Both the position numbers and the translations under genes were made by a program. A stretch of 64,000 bases of DNA from Methanomassiliicoccaceae archaeon DOK (GTDB lineage Archaea > Thermoplasmatota > Thermoplasmata > Methanomassiliicoccales > Methanomethylophilaceae), in the NCBI GenBank assembly GCA_009911715.1, contig CP047880.1:806001-870000 (forward strand), given 5' to 3'. Below, piece by piece: positions 27,930 through 36,793 of the stretch. The first letter of the stretch is position 1, and each line of letters opens with the position of its first letter. The notes under the pieces were generated by a model. It had not been told where the DNA came from, did no database searches, and worked only from the letters and a program-made list of their open reading frames with translations.

Positions 27930-29843
27930 TCAGGCCTCCGAGGGGACGCCTGCGGGGGCTTCCTCCTTCGGCTGGTACCTCGAGACGTTCATGCATCTCA
28001 TGGCGTTCAGGATGGCGATTATGGACACGCCGACGTCACCGAAGACGGCGACCCACATGTTGGTGTAGCCGAACAGGGTCAGGGCCAGGAGTACGAACTT
28101 CACGCCCAGTGCGAAGACGATGTTCTGGACCACGATGCGGTTGACCCTCTTCGACAGCCCTATGCAGGTGGGCACCTTCGACGGGGCGTCGTCCATGATC
28201 ACGATGTCTGCCGCCTCTATCGCAGCATCCGACCCCAGTCCGCCCATGGCGATGCCGACGTCCGCCATCGCGAGGGAGGGGGCGTCGTTGATCCCGTCAC
28301 CCACGTAGACCACGGTGGATCCGCGGGGGCAGTCCGCCATCGTCCTCTCCAGCGCGTCGGTCTTGTCTGCGGGCAGGAGCTCGTAGCGGATGTCGTCTAT
28401 CCCGAGCCTGGTTCCCACGTCGGTGCAGATCCTCGCCGAGTCGCCGGAGAGCATGACCGTCCTCCTGACCCCCGCCGCTTTCAGCGCCGAGATTGCCTCC
28501 TCCGCGTCGGCCTTGACGACGTCGGAGACGACGATGTGGCCCATGTAGCGGCCGTCGACCGCGACGTGGACGTTGGTTCCGGCGACCTCCTCGGTGCAGT
28601 ACTCCGCGCCGACGTCGTTCATCAGTCTTTGGTTGCCGACATGGACCGTCCTGCCGTGGATGACGGCCCTGACGCCCTTGCCGGGGATCTCCTCGGCGGT
28701 CTCGACCTCCGAGACGCTGAATCCACCGACCTGGGTGCGGAGGATCGACTTGGATATGGGGTGGTTGGACACGGACTCGGCCTGTGCGGCCGTCCTCAGG
28801 AGCTCCTCGTCCGCCATCTCCAGGGAGTGGACCCTGGAGACCTCGAACCTGCCCTCGGTGAGGGTTCCGGTCTTGTCGAACACGACCGTGTCCGCCTTGG
28901 ATAGCGCCTCGAGGTAGTTGCCGCCCTTGACGAGGATGCCCAGCTTCGACGCGGCGCCGATGCCGCAGAAGTAGCTGAGGGGCACTGAGATGACGAGGGC
29001 GCAGGGACAGGAGACGACAAGGAACGTGAGCGCCCTGTAGACCCATGTCACCCAGTCGCCGAGCGCCAGGCCGGGGACGACGGCTATGACCAGCGCCGCA
29101 CCGACGACAGCAGGCGTGTAGTACCTCGCGAACCTGGTGATGAACTTCTCGGTGGGGGCCTTCCTGGACACCGACTCCTCCACGAGCTCCAGCACCTTGG
29201 CGGCTGTGGAGTCCTCGTACTCCTTCTGGACCTCCACGGTCAGTTTGGATGAGATGTTGATTGTCCCTGAAACGACATCGGCGCCCGGGAACACGTCGCG
29301 TGGCATGGACTCGCCTGTCAGTGCGCGTGTGTCCAGGGTCGATGTCCCATCGACGACCCTGCCGTCCAGAGGGATCTTCTCACCTGGCAGGACGACGATC
29401 CTGTCCCCTACGGAGACCTCCTCGGGGTCCACGGTCTCCATCGAACCGTCCCTGAGGACATGAGCGACCTCTGGCTGGATGTTCATGAGATCGGAGATGG
29501 ACTTGCGGGTCTTGCCCACCGCGCGCCTCTCGAACCACTCCCCGATCTGGAAGAACAGCATCACGGCGACGGCCTCGGGGAACATGACCTCGGTGACGCC
29601 AGGCAGGGCCGATATGAGGAACGCACCGAGAGTGGCGACGGTCATGAGGAAGTTCTCGTCGAACACCTGACCGTGGCTGATGTTGCGAGCGGCCTTGAGG
29701 AGGACGTCGTACCCGACGATGAGGTATGCGGGCAGGAGGACGGCCAGCTGGACGATTGCGTCCGCGTCCAATATGTAATGCAGCGCGAGTCCGACGGCGA
29801 AAAGCGCACCCCCGACCGCCATCCTGCATGCGAAGACGTTCAA
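27930..29843 (-). CDS. Heavy-metal P1B-type ATPase (Zn/Cd/Cu export)
   Basis: 637 residues. Membrane metal site CPC at 279-281, actuator TGES at 176-179, phosphorylation motif DKTGT at 323-327, then GDGINDAPSLAMADVGIAMG. The SVPLSYFCGIGAASKLGILVKGGNYLE stretch after CPC resembles ZntA/CadA-type exporters. The N-terminal metal-binding domain is missing from the polypeptide and is instead encoded by the separate HMA gene 10 bp upstream. Probably exports zinc or cadmium across the cytoplasmic membrane. Confidence 0.92.
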   Translation of the reverse strand: MNVFACRMAVGGALFAVGLALHYILDADAIVQLAVLLPAYLIVGYDVLLKAARNISHGQVFDENFLMTVATLGAFLISALPGVTEVMFPEAVAVMLFFQIGEWFERRAVGKTRKSISDLMNIQPEVAHVLRDGSMETVDPEEVSVGDRIVVLPGEKIPLDGRVVDGTSTLDTRALTGESMPRDVFPGADVVSGTINISSKLTVEVQKEYEDSTAAKVLELVEESVSRKAPTEKFITRFARYYTPAVVGAALVIAVVPGLALGDWVTWVYRALTFLVVSCPCALVISVPLSYFCGIGAASKLGILVKGGNYLEALSKADTVVFDKTGTLTEGRFEVSRVHSLEMADEELLRTAAQAESVSNHPISKSILRTQVGGFSVSEVETAEEIPGKGVRAVIHGRTVHVGNQRLMNDVGAEYCTEEVAGTNVHVAVDGRYMGHIVVSDVVKADAEEAISALKAAGVRRTVMLSGDSARICTDVGTRLGIDDIRYELLPADKTDALERTMADCPRGSTVVYVGDGINDAPSLAMADVGIAMGGLGSDAAIEAADIVIMDDAPSKVPTCIGLSKRVNRIVVQNIVFALGVKFVLLALTLFGYTNMWVAVFGDVGVSIIAILNAMRCMNVSRYQPKEEAPAGVPSEA

Positions 29844-29853
29844 GTTATCGCCT

Positions 29854-30078
29854 TCACTTGAGTCTTACAACCTTGACGTCGCCCTCGACCTTCTTCGCGA
29901 TGCGGGTGGCCTCTTCGACGATGGTGTCCATCCTGTCTTCCTCGGCGACTATGGTCATCTTCTGCGTCATGAACGCCACGCTGGCCTCCTGGACGCCAGG
30001 GATCTTCTGCACATCGTTCTCAATCTTCGCTGCGCAGTTGGCGCAGTCCAACCCTTCGAGCTTGAATACCGCTTTCAT
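29854..30078 (-). CDS. HMA-domain metal-binding protein (metallochaperone)
   Basis: 74 residues from ATG 30078 (MKAVFKLEGLDCANC). The CANC motif (CxxC, with preceding Asp) and the beta-alpha-beta pattern are those of heavy-metal-associated domains; the DCANCA context is common in Zn/Cd ATPases. It supplies as a free protein what is usually the N-terminal domain of the ATPase downstream. An ArsR-type operator-like sequence lies immediately upstream. Confidence 0.88.
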   Translation of the reverse strand: MKAVFKLEGLDCANCAAKIENDVQKIPGVQEASVAFMTQKMTIVAEEDRMDTIVEEATRIAKKVEGDVKVVRLK

Positions 30079-30090
30079 GGTCATCACATT

Positions 30091-30123
30091 TGAACAGATG
30101 AACAAGTATTCAACTATATGAAC
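30091..30123 (-). promoter_or_regulatory. ArsR/SmtB-like operator upstream of the metal-export genes
   Basis: TGAACAAGTATTCA (30099-30112) is an imperfect palindrome TGAA-N6-TTCA of the kind bound by metal-sensing ArsR/SmtB repressors. TGAACA is repeated at 30091-30096 and ATATGAAC is at 30116-30123. It lies 13-45 bp before the HMA start. No repressor gene is in the window. Confidence 0.5.
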
Positions 30124-30146
30124 CCTCCGAGGCTATAACTCGGAGG
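30124..30146. promoter_or_regulatory. Inverted repeat upstream of the MATE gene
   Basis: CCTCCGAG-gctataa-CTCGGAGG, a perfect 8-bp inverted repeat 17 bp before the MATE start. Its loop carries a TATA-like CTATAA, so a protein bound here could block the promoter. Confidence 0.45.
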
Positions 30147-30163
30147 ACGTCGATACTGCTGGC

Positions 30164-31519
30164 ATGTCGGCGGAAGGGAACGTGTCCATGCTGCTGGGCG
30201 ACCCCAGGAAGGCCATCAGGACGATGACTGTCCCCCTTCTGATAGCGCTCCTGGTCATTCAGGTCAACGCCCTGGCGGACAGGGCTTGGTGCTCGGGCCT
30301 GGGCACCGACGCCCTCGCCGCCACCGCCATCTGCGCACCCCTGTACGAGGTCATAACCGGCCTGGGCACCGGGCTCGGCGTCGGAGGCGCAGCCGTGGTC
30401 TCCAGGTACATTGGCGCCGGCTCCAGGAGGGAGGCCTCCAAGGGGACCGCCCAGACCCTCCTGTTCTCCCTTGTGTTCGGGCTTGTCCTCACACCCGTCC
30501 TCGTGCTTCTCTGCCGCGACATTCTTGTCGCTGTGGGATCCGGTGATGTGACCGGCATCTCCTATGACTACATGATCTGGATAATGGTCGGTACCCCCGT
30601 CTTCATCCTGAACGGCGCGGTGGCGGGACTCATCAGGGGCGAGGGGGCCGCCAGGATGTCGACCGTTATGATGGTGGTCCTCGCCTTGGCGAACATAGTC
30701 CTGGACCCGATCCTCATCTACGGTCTGGACATGGGCATCGCCGGCGCGTCCGTGGCCACGGTCCTAGCGACCACCGTGTCGACGCTCATAGGGCTGTACT
30801 ACTATCGCGAGTCCAGCTACATCAAGCTGCATCGCTCCGACCTCCGCCCGGATTCCGGGAAGATGAGGACCGTTCTGAGGGCCGGGGTCCCTCAGATGGC
30901 TGAGTACACGGTGATGTACGCCATGAACCTGGTTCTGAACTATCTCGTGATATGGTGCGCCGGGTCCGAGGGCCTGGCGGTCTACTCGGTTCCGAGCATG
31001 GTGGTGAATATCGCCCTGCTGCCAGCCTACGCGGTTGGCTCCGCTCTGGTGCCCGTCGCCTCTGCTGCGTACGGCCGCGGGGACATGCAGAGGATGAGGG
31101 ATGCCTACCGCTACTCGATCAGGTTCTCGGCCTGGATGGTGCTGCTCCTCACGGCGCTGCTGTTCATAATTCCCGACCCGTTCATCTATCCGTTCACGTA
31201 CTCGGACGGAACCGAGTACCTGCGGGGCGAGATGGCCGAGGCTCTGAGGATCTATGCCCTCTGCATCCCGTTCTACTGCTTCATACCCCTGGGCTCCAGC
31301 ATGCTCCAGGCCCTGACGCTTCCGAACTGGTCCCTGGCGATGTCGTTCGTCAGGAACATAGTCTTCATAATCATGTACGCGGCCGGGGCGATGGTGTCGC
31401 TTTACTGGATCTACTGGGCCGTCGTCTTCGGTTCTATGGTGGGCGGTCTCATGGCGTACCTGTTGGCGGACCGCGGTTTCAGGAAGATGGGCGCGGGCCC
31501 GAAGGCCCGGCCCGTTTGA
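30164..31519 (+). CDS. MATE-family multidrug exporter
   Basis: 451 residues with about 12 hydrophobic spans. The N-terminus MLLGDPRKAIRTMTVPLLIALLV and the repeat signature in the two halves (GLGTGLGVGGAAVVSRYIGAG; AYAVGSALVPVASAAYGRG) are typical of MATE transporters, which export cationic compounds using Na+ or H+. It diverges from the heavy-metal export operon over a short shared regulatory gap. Confidence 0.9.
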   Translation: MSAEGNVSMLLGDPRKAIRTMTVPLLIALLVIQVNALADRAWCSGLGTDALAATAICAPLYEVITGLGTGLGVGGAAVVSRYIGAGSRREASKGTAQTLLFSLVFGLVLTPVLVLLCRDILVAVGSGDVTGISYDYMIWIMVGTPVFILNGAVAGLIRGEGAARMSTVMMVVLALANIVLDPILIYGLDMGIAGASVATVLATTVSTLIGLYYYRESSYIKLHRSDLRPDSGKMRTVLRAGVPQMAEYTVMYAMNLVLNYLVIWCAGSEGLAVYSVPSMVVNIALLPAYAVGSALVPVASAAYGRGDMQRMRDAYRYSIRFSAWMVLLLTALLFIIPDPFIYPFTYSDGTEYLRGEMAEALRIYALCIPFYCFIPLGSSMLQALTLPNWSLAMSFVRNIVFIIMYAAGAMVSLYWIYWAVVFGSMVGGLMAYLLADRGFRKMGAGPKARPV

Positions 31520-31534
31520 TCGTTGGTTCGAGTC

Positions 31535-32221
31535 TCAGTCCTTCTTCTGTTTCCTGAAGCACATGAACCAATCGAGGCAGTACATGTCGGGGTCCTTGGA
31601 CTCCACACGCTCCTTCGCGGTCCCGCAGGATCCGGCTGTGGGAACGATGACGTCGTCTCCGGGCCTCCAGTTGGCGGGAGTGGCGCAGTTGTCGGAGTCG
31701 GCCTTCTGCAGGGCGAGGATGACCCTCTTGATCTCGTCGAAGTTCCTTCCGAGCGAGAGCGGGTAGTAGATGATCGCCCTTATCTTCCCCTTGGGGTCGA
31801 TGAAGAAGACGGATCTCACGGCCTGGGTTGTGGATGCTCCGGGCTGGATCATGCCGTACTTCCTGGCGACGTCCATCTTGATGTCCTCGATGAGCGGGAA
31901 CGTGACCTCGGGCTTGCTGATGCCGTTCCACTCTAGCTCCTGGATCTTCCTGAGCCAGGCGATGTGGGCGTACAGCGAGTCCACCGAGAGTCCGATGAGC
32001 TCGGTGTTCAGGGCCTTGAACTCGTCGATCATCGACGCGAACGTCATGAACTCGGTCGTGCATACGGGGGTGAAGTCGGCGGGATGGGAGAACAGGATGA
32101 CCCATTTCCCCTTGTAGTCCTCGGGGAAGCTGATCTCCCCCTGAGTGGTGACCGCCTTGAAGGCGGGTGCGTCGTCGTTGATCAGGGGCATTCTGAACCG
32201 GCAGTCGTTTTCGCTGTCCAT
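31535..32221 (-). CDS. Peroxiredoxin (AhpC/TSA, archaeal Prx6-like)
   Basis: 228 residues. The peroxidatic cysteine is C54 in SHPADFTPVCTTEF, the 1-Cys/Prx6-type motif. The C-terminus adds C215 and C221 (YCLDWFMCF), as in archaeal peroxiredoxins where a C-terminal pair resolves the sulfenic acid. It reduces hydrogen peroxide and organic peroxides. It converges with the MATE gene and is transcribed alone or from its own AT-rich upstream gap near 32230-32300. Confidence 0.93.
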   Translation of the reverse strand: MDSENDCRFRMPLINDDAPAFKAVTTQGEISFPEDYKGKWVILFSHPADFTPVCTTEFMTFASMIDEFKALNTELIGLSVDSLYAHIAWLRKIQELEWNGISKPEVTFPLIEDIKMDVARKYGMIQPGASTTQAVRSVFFIDPKGKIRAIIYYPLSLGRNFDEIKRVILALQKADSDNCATPANWRPGDDVIVPTAGSCGTAKERVESKDPDMYCLDWFMCFRKQKKD

Positions 32222-32316
32222 GTTGTTGACCTCAACCTATTAACGGCGTGAAACTATATTAAACGCCGTTAGATACCAGAATTTAGGTAAAACTAAAAGG
32301 TTTGGTGAAGGGGTTT

Positions 32317-33444
32317 TCAAGCGAGCTTGAGGTCGGATATGGACTTTTCCAGCATCTCCCTGATGGCGATGTGCTGCGGGCACGCGTCCTCGCACTTACC
32401 GCACTTGATGCACTCCGTGGCCCTCGCCTTCCCATGGCCTCCCACGAGCCATCCCTCCTGGCCAACGGCGGCCTGGAGGTTGCCGTAGAGGACAAGCAGG
32501 TTCTCGGCGTAGAACGTCCCCGAGATCCCGATGTTCTTGGGGCAGACCTTGGAACAGTACTCGCAGCTTGTACAGGGGATCACCGGGTAGGTCTCGATCA
32601 TCTTCCTGGCATCGTCGATTACCTTCCTCTGGGAGTCGGAGAGTCCCTCGAATCCCTTCATGATGCGGATGTTCTCCTCCATCTGCTGGACGTTGCTCAT
32701 CCCCGAGAGGACGGTTATCACGCCTTCGAGGTCGGCAGCGAATCTCAGGGCCCAGGACGCAGGGGAGGACCCTGGTTCGGCTCTCTCGAAGATCTCCCTC
32801 ACCTTGTCAGGAGGGCTTGCGAGCATCCCGCCTTTGACAGGCTCCATGATTATGACCGGGACGTTGTGGCTCCTGGCGACCTCGTAGCACTTCCTGGATT
32901 CGATCGACGGGCTCTCCCAATCGGCGTAGTTGATCTGCAGCTGCACGAACTCAGCCTCCGGGTGCGCATCCAGGATCTGCTCCAGCTCGTCTGCGCGGCA
33001 GTGGGCGGAGAATCCTATGTGTTTGATCTTCCCCTGGGCCTTCATGTCGCGGACGAAGGACCACATGTCGTAGTCGTCGAAAAACCTGGTGCGGCTCTCG
33101 CCCAGGTTGTGGAGGAGGTAGAAGTCGAAGTATCCGGCACCGGTCTGCTTCAGGGACGTCTCGAACTGCCCGATCGCCTCCTCGCGGGTGCTGCAGTTGA
33201 TCCAGGCGGCGTTCTTGGTCGCCAGCTGGTAGCTGTCCCTGGGGTAGCGTTCGACGAGCGCCTGGCGGATGGCGTCCTCGCTCCCTGCGTATGCCCACGC
33301 GGTGTCGAAGTATGTGAACCCTGCGTCCATGAACATGTCGACCATCTTCTTGGTCTGCTCAATGTCTATGGCTCCTCCCTCGAGGGTGGGGAGACGCATG
33401 AGCCCGAATCCCAGTTTCCCTATTCCTTTTCCGATTCCTTCCAT
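32317..33444 (-). CDS. Aldo/keto reductase with C-terminal two-cluster ferredoxin region
   Basis: 375 residues. An AKR barrel occupies the first 280 residues (GFGLMRLPT, FDTAWAYAGSEDAI, YLLHNLGE, GFSAHC). Two Cys motifs then follow, CTSCEYCSKVCP and CIKCGKCEDACP, each CxxCxxCxxxCP, for two [4Fe-4S] clusters. This architecture is common in anaerobes; substrates are unknown but electron transfer from ferredoxin is likely. It sits upstream of the peroxiredoxin on the same strand, 95 bp apart. Confidence 0.9.
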   Translation of the reverse strand: MEGIGKGIGKLGFGLMRLPTLEGGAIDIEQTKKMVDMFMDAGFTYFDTAWAYAGSEDAIRQALVERYPRDSYQLATKNAAWINCSTREEAIGQFETSLKQTGAGYFDFYLLHNLGESRTRFFDDYDMWSFVRDMKAQGKIKHIGFSAHCRADELEQILDAHPEAEFVQLQINYADWESPSIESRKCYEVARSHNVPVIIMEPVKGGMLASPPDKVREIFERAEPGSSPASWALRFAADLEGVITVLSGMSNVQQMEENIRIMKGFEGLSDSQRKVIDDARKMIETYPVIPCTSCEYCSKVCPKNIGISGTFYAENLLVLYGNLQAAVGQEGWLVGGHGKARATECIKCGKCEDACPQHIAIREMLEKSISDLKLA

Positions 33445-33541
33445 GAGGGCACCTTCTGTTGCTGAGCATCAGTTATCAGCATTGGATTTAAAGTTAACTC
33501 CAAATAACAGACTAAGACCAGAAGGCCATATATCGGAGGGG

Positions 33542-34600
33542 TCACCTTCTGAGCCAGTGAAGCTCTGGCGGCTCCGGAGGGGCCAGCATGACCCTGTTCT
33601 CGGGGACAGTGTCCTGGCTCCCCGCTATGTACTCGTCGAGGTAGAGCCTGATCTCATCCATGACCCCGTCCTCCAGCTCCATGACCCTCTCCTCGTCCCT
33701 CTTGCGCTCCACCCTGATCAGTGCCAGTTCACCGCCCTTGCGTATCGCGTTGAGAAGATGGTTGACGAAACCGGCCGACCCGTCGGCGGGCTGGATGGAA
33801 CCAAGCCTCCTGACCTCGGATTCGCTGGTGTCGGAGATCACCCGTTCAGTGTCGGTGAGGGCGACCCTGTAAGGCATCGTAAGCCAGAGCGACAGCTCGA
33901 AATGACGCTTTGGGACAGCGCGCCTCAGACGGGATCTCTTCTCCCCTGATTCGAAGCAGAAGCGGTCGACATCCTCCACAATGCGTCCCAGGCATTCCCT
34001 GCAGTAGATGAGGTCCGGATGCACGGGCAGACCAGAGATGCGTATCCTTGAGCACAGGTTGACCATGCTGAAGCGGAAATCGGTCCTCAGGCCCGATGAG
34101 GCATTGTAGAGCATATCCGCAAGCTCATGGCAGTATCCGGTCTTCCTCTCGGGGAAGCGCATCATGCAGTGGTACTCCATGGATGTGAGGTGAGGCGTAT
34201 TGAATTTGCGTCCGCGGATGCGGTTGCCGATCATAATCTCGACGAACATCCTCTGTGTCCTGGAGACGAACGACTCGGCAACGCGGTTGTCCTCAATCAG
34301 GCACAGGGCGCATGTCCAGAAGATTCCCGTCTGAAAGAGGTTCAGTCTGCGGGCGTATGCAATTCCGACGGCGTACCAGGACTTCCAGGATCCGGGGTTG
34401 GAGTGCGCGCCGGCGTTGGCCTCCCTCTCGAAATCCGTGTCCGAGCGATACATCTCATCCGCGGAGTCAGGCTCCACCACGGGTGTCGATGCGGCGTCTA
34501 TCGGTGCTCCCGTGTAGTTCAATCTCCAGCATGACGGACAGAACCAGTATCCCAATGGTTCGAATCCGTACTCCTTGCCGCACGAGCAGATGCAAACCAT
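33542..34600 (-). CDS. Unknown protein with N-terminal zinc ribbon
   Basis: 352 residues. Residues 1-25 form a zinc ribbon (CSCGKEYGFEPLGYWFCPSC). The rest is helical and charged, with several Cys (YCRECLGR near the middle) and no membrane span. I do not recognise the family. The YAVGIAYARRLNLFQTGIFWTCALCLIED stretch reads like TPR-type helices. It stands alone with its own spacers on both sides. Confidence 0.6.
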   Translation of the reverse strand: MVCICSCGKEYGFEPLGYWFCPSCWRLNYTGAPIDAASTPVVEPDSADEMYRSDTDFEREANAGAHSNPGSWKSWYAVGIAYARRLNLFQTGIFWTCALCLIEDNRVAESFVSRTQRMFVEIMIGNRIRGRKFNTPHLTSMEYHCMMRFPERKTGYCHELADMLYNASSGLRTDFRFSMVNLCSRIRISGLPVHPDLIYCRECLGRIVEDVDRFCFESGEKRSRLRRAVPKRHFELSLWLTMPYRVALTDTERVISDTSESEVRRLGSIQPADGSAGFVNHLLNAIRKGGELALIRVERKRDEERVMELEDGVMDEIRLYLDEYIAGSQDTVPENRVMLAPPEPPELHWLRR

Positions 34601-34883
34601 AATTCAGAATCTGTCTGGAGGGGTAATAAATCATGACGACGGAGCGCCAATCGTGATGTGGATGTCGATGGCTCTCCGTCCGAATGGACTTGAGCCTTCT
34701 CAATTCTCGAAGCAATCGGAGTTGATTTGGTTGCATTCCCCGAAAATCAATAAATTCGAAAACGGAAATTCACGGTCTGTCTTTTCAGTCCTTTCCGAAA
34801 TACGTTTCATCGGACATTCAGACTTGCGTCCATCAAAGAAGCAGAAAAACGGAGGCACCCCCTGAGGGGGTGAAGATGTTTCC
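34601..34883. other. Intergenic gap with a hairpin after tpiA
   Basis: No gene is seen. AT-rich from 34700 to 34850. CACCCCC-tg-AGGGGGTG near 34856-34872 forms a strong hairpin just past the tpiA stop on the minus strand and probably ends that transcript. Confidence 0.45.
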
Positions 34884-35561
34884 TCAGATGTACTTTATGA
34901 GGTCTCTGAGCACGGCCTCGGGATCCTTGGCCTTGACGACACCGGATGCGAGCAGAACGCCCCTGGCACCGAGATCCAGGGCGGTCCTGACGTCCTCGCC
35001 CGTCTTGACGCCGGCTCCGCAAAGCACGGCGACGTCGCCGTTCACTGAGTGGACGGCGTCGACGGTGTCCGAGACGATCCTGGGGTTGGCGGTCGTGACC
35101 GACACGTCCCCTCCGATCAGCTCTGGGGGTTCCACGGCGATCATCTGCGGCGCGAACGCGGCCAGTTCCTTCGCCTTGTCCACGGACTCGGCGCATGCGC
35201 AGACGTCCAGGCTCAGGTACTTGCACATGTCGATGCAGGTCTTCACCTGCTCCGCGGGCTGCCTGTGTTCGGAGTGGTTGACCAGCGTCCCCCTCACGTC
35301 CGTGGAGTGGAGCATGGAGGGGGTCACGAACCCGGTCCCGGATCCAGGCTTGAGCGGGTCGACGTTCTGCGAGTACACCGGGATGTCCAGGGTGTGGGCG
35401 ACCAGCGCCAGTCCGATGACCGGCGGGCACACCGCTATCTCCACCCCGGACTCCTTGGAGACCTTCTGGCAGATCTTCGCCAGGGTGAGGGCCCTCGTGC
35501 CTTCGACCTCGGCGTAGACCTTGAAGTTGACGATGATCTTCGGGGGGCGGAATTCACTCAA
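34884..35561 (-). CDS. tpiA: Triosephosphate isomerase (archaeal short form)
   Basis: 225 residues, the short archaeal type. Lysine motif VNFKVY at the N-terminus, the catalytic histidine in VNHSEHR, the acidic residue in ACAESVDKA, and the phosphate loop GAGVKTGEDV...GVLLASGVVKAKDP. It interconverts glyceraldehyde 3-phosphate and dihydroxyacetone phosphate. It overlaps the fbp gene by 8 bp, so the two gluconeogenic enzymes that act in succession are made together. Confidence 0.95.
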   Translation of the reverse strand: MSEFRPPKIIVNFKVYAEVEGTRALTLAKICQKVSKESGVEIAVCPPVIGLALVAHTLDIPVYSQNVDPLKPGSGTGFVTPSMLHSTDVRGTLVNHSEHRQPAEQVKTCIDMCKYLSLDVCACAESVDKAKELAAFAPQMIAVEPPELIGGDVSVTTANPRIVSDTVDAVHSVNGDVAVLCGAGVKTGEDVRTALDLGARGVLLASGVVKAKDPEAVLRDLIKYI

Positions 35562-36699
35562 GGTCCTCGAACCTCTCTGTGAGCTCCTTCAGGACTTCGG
35601 GCCTGGAGGTGTACTCCATCTCCTCGGGTCCGAGGATGGAGGGCATGAACGGGCCCTGGCTCCTGATGAACTTGCTCGCCCTGATGGAGTTCCTCCTGGC
35701 CTCGTTCCATGTGTCGTTGCCGAAGAAATCCACGGGGATGTGCTCTCCGCCCTTGGCGCCCATGGGCTCGAGTCCCTGGAGCTTGCCCTCGTTCAGCTGG
35801 AATCCGAGGCAGCAGATTCTTGGGGGTCCGTCGAAGTAGACGGGGTCGGAGTCCTCGGGGGAGCAGGGGTAGAACGCACCGTAGTGGGATCCCCTCATCC
35901 ATCCGGCGACGAGGAAGGTGGTGTTCATGAAGGGCTGGAGGTACTCGCCCACGGAGGGGAGTCCGGACTGGGCGCGGCAGATGCACACGGGGTCGTCCTT
36001 TCCGATGTACTTTCCGGCTGTGAGGTTGAGCTTGTCGGTGGACACGACGCATGCGGGTCCGATTCCGCTCCTGGAGTTGATCCTCTTGATCGCGTACCTG
36101 GATGTGTCACCCAGGAGGCTCAGGATGCTGAGCGTCTCCTCGGGGGAGGACATGGTGACCCTCTTGTGTCCGATGACGTCCTGGATCTCGACGTCGAATC
36201 CCTTCTTGGCCCTGGCGTCGACGACCAGTCCGGTGGTGGTGAACGGGTCGAGGAAGATCCTGCTCAGGGGCAGGGAGTACGCGGAGGGCTCGGTCTTGTC
36301 CGCCATGAAGAACAGCAGGGGCTCGGATCCCCTCTCCTCGAAGGACATCTCGGCGGAGCCGGGTCCGGCTCCCTTGACGTTGCCGGAGAACGCGTCGGTC
36401 AGGATGTCCTGTCCGGCGGCGTAGAGCTTCATGGACTTGGCGATCTTGGCGGCCTTCTGGAAGCACTCCCAGGCAGCGCCGTGGACGTCCTTGTTGCCCT
36501 CGCCCTTGTAGTGTGTCATGTAGAGGTTGATGTCGTCGCCGACGCGGGTGACGTAGAAGTCCTCGATGATGCCCTGTTTCTGGGCGTCGGTCAAGATCTC
36601 CTTGCTGGCCTCAAGCATCGAGGGGTGGGGCCTCGAGTGTCCGACGACGGAACCGACGTCGGCCTTGATGACTGAAACTGTGACTTTCTCGGCAGGCAT
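35554..36699 (-). CDS. fbp: Fructose-1,6-bisphosphate aldolase/phosphatase (bifunctional)
   Basis: 381 residues. The N-terminus KVTVSVIKADVGSVVGHSRPHP holds metal-binding Asp and His residues, and RVGDDINLYMTH follows; both are diagnostic of the archaeal type V FBPase. One active site condenses triose phosphates and then dephosphorylates fructose 1,6-bisphosphate, giving unidirectional gluconeogenesis. It is the first gene of the fbp-tpiA pair; tpiA supplies the substrate mix. The upstream gap of about 100 bp separates it from the asparagine-synthase-like gene. Confidence 0.96.
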   Translation of the reverse strand: MPAEKVTVSVIKADVGSVVGHSRPHPSMLEASKEILTDAQKQGIIEDFYVTRVGDDINLYMTHYKGEGNKDVHGAAWECFQKAAKIAKSMKLYAAGQDILTDAFSGNVKGAGPGSAEMSFEERGSEPLLFFMADKTEPSAYSLPLSRIFLDPFTTTGLVVDARAKKGFDVEIQDVIGHKRVTMSSPEETLSILSLLGDTSRYAIKRINSRSGIGPACVVSTDKLNLTAGKYIGKDDPVCICRAQSGLPSVGEYLQPFMNTTFLVAGWMRGSHYGAFYPCSPEDSDPVYFDGPPRICCLGFQLNEGKLQGLEPMGAKGGEHIPVDFFGNDTWNEARRNSIRASKFIRSQGPFMPSILGPEEMEYTSRPEVLKELTERFEDLE

Positions 36700-36793
36700 G
36701 ATTACACCTATTGCTTATGCTGACCCCTTAAGGGGGGTGGCATAATAAAGAATGTGGTGCCGTCAATCGGAGAAGCCGAAGCGGACGGCGCAC

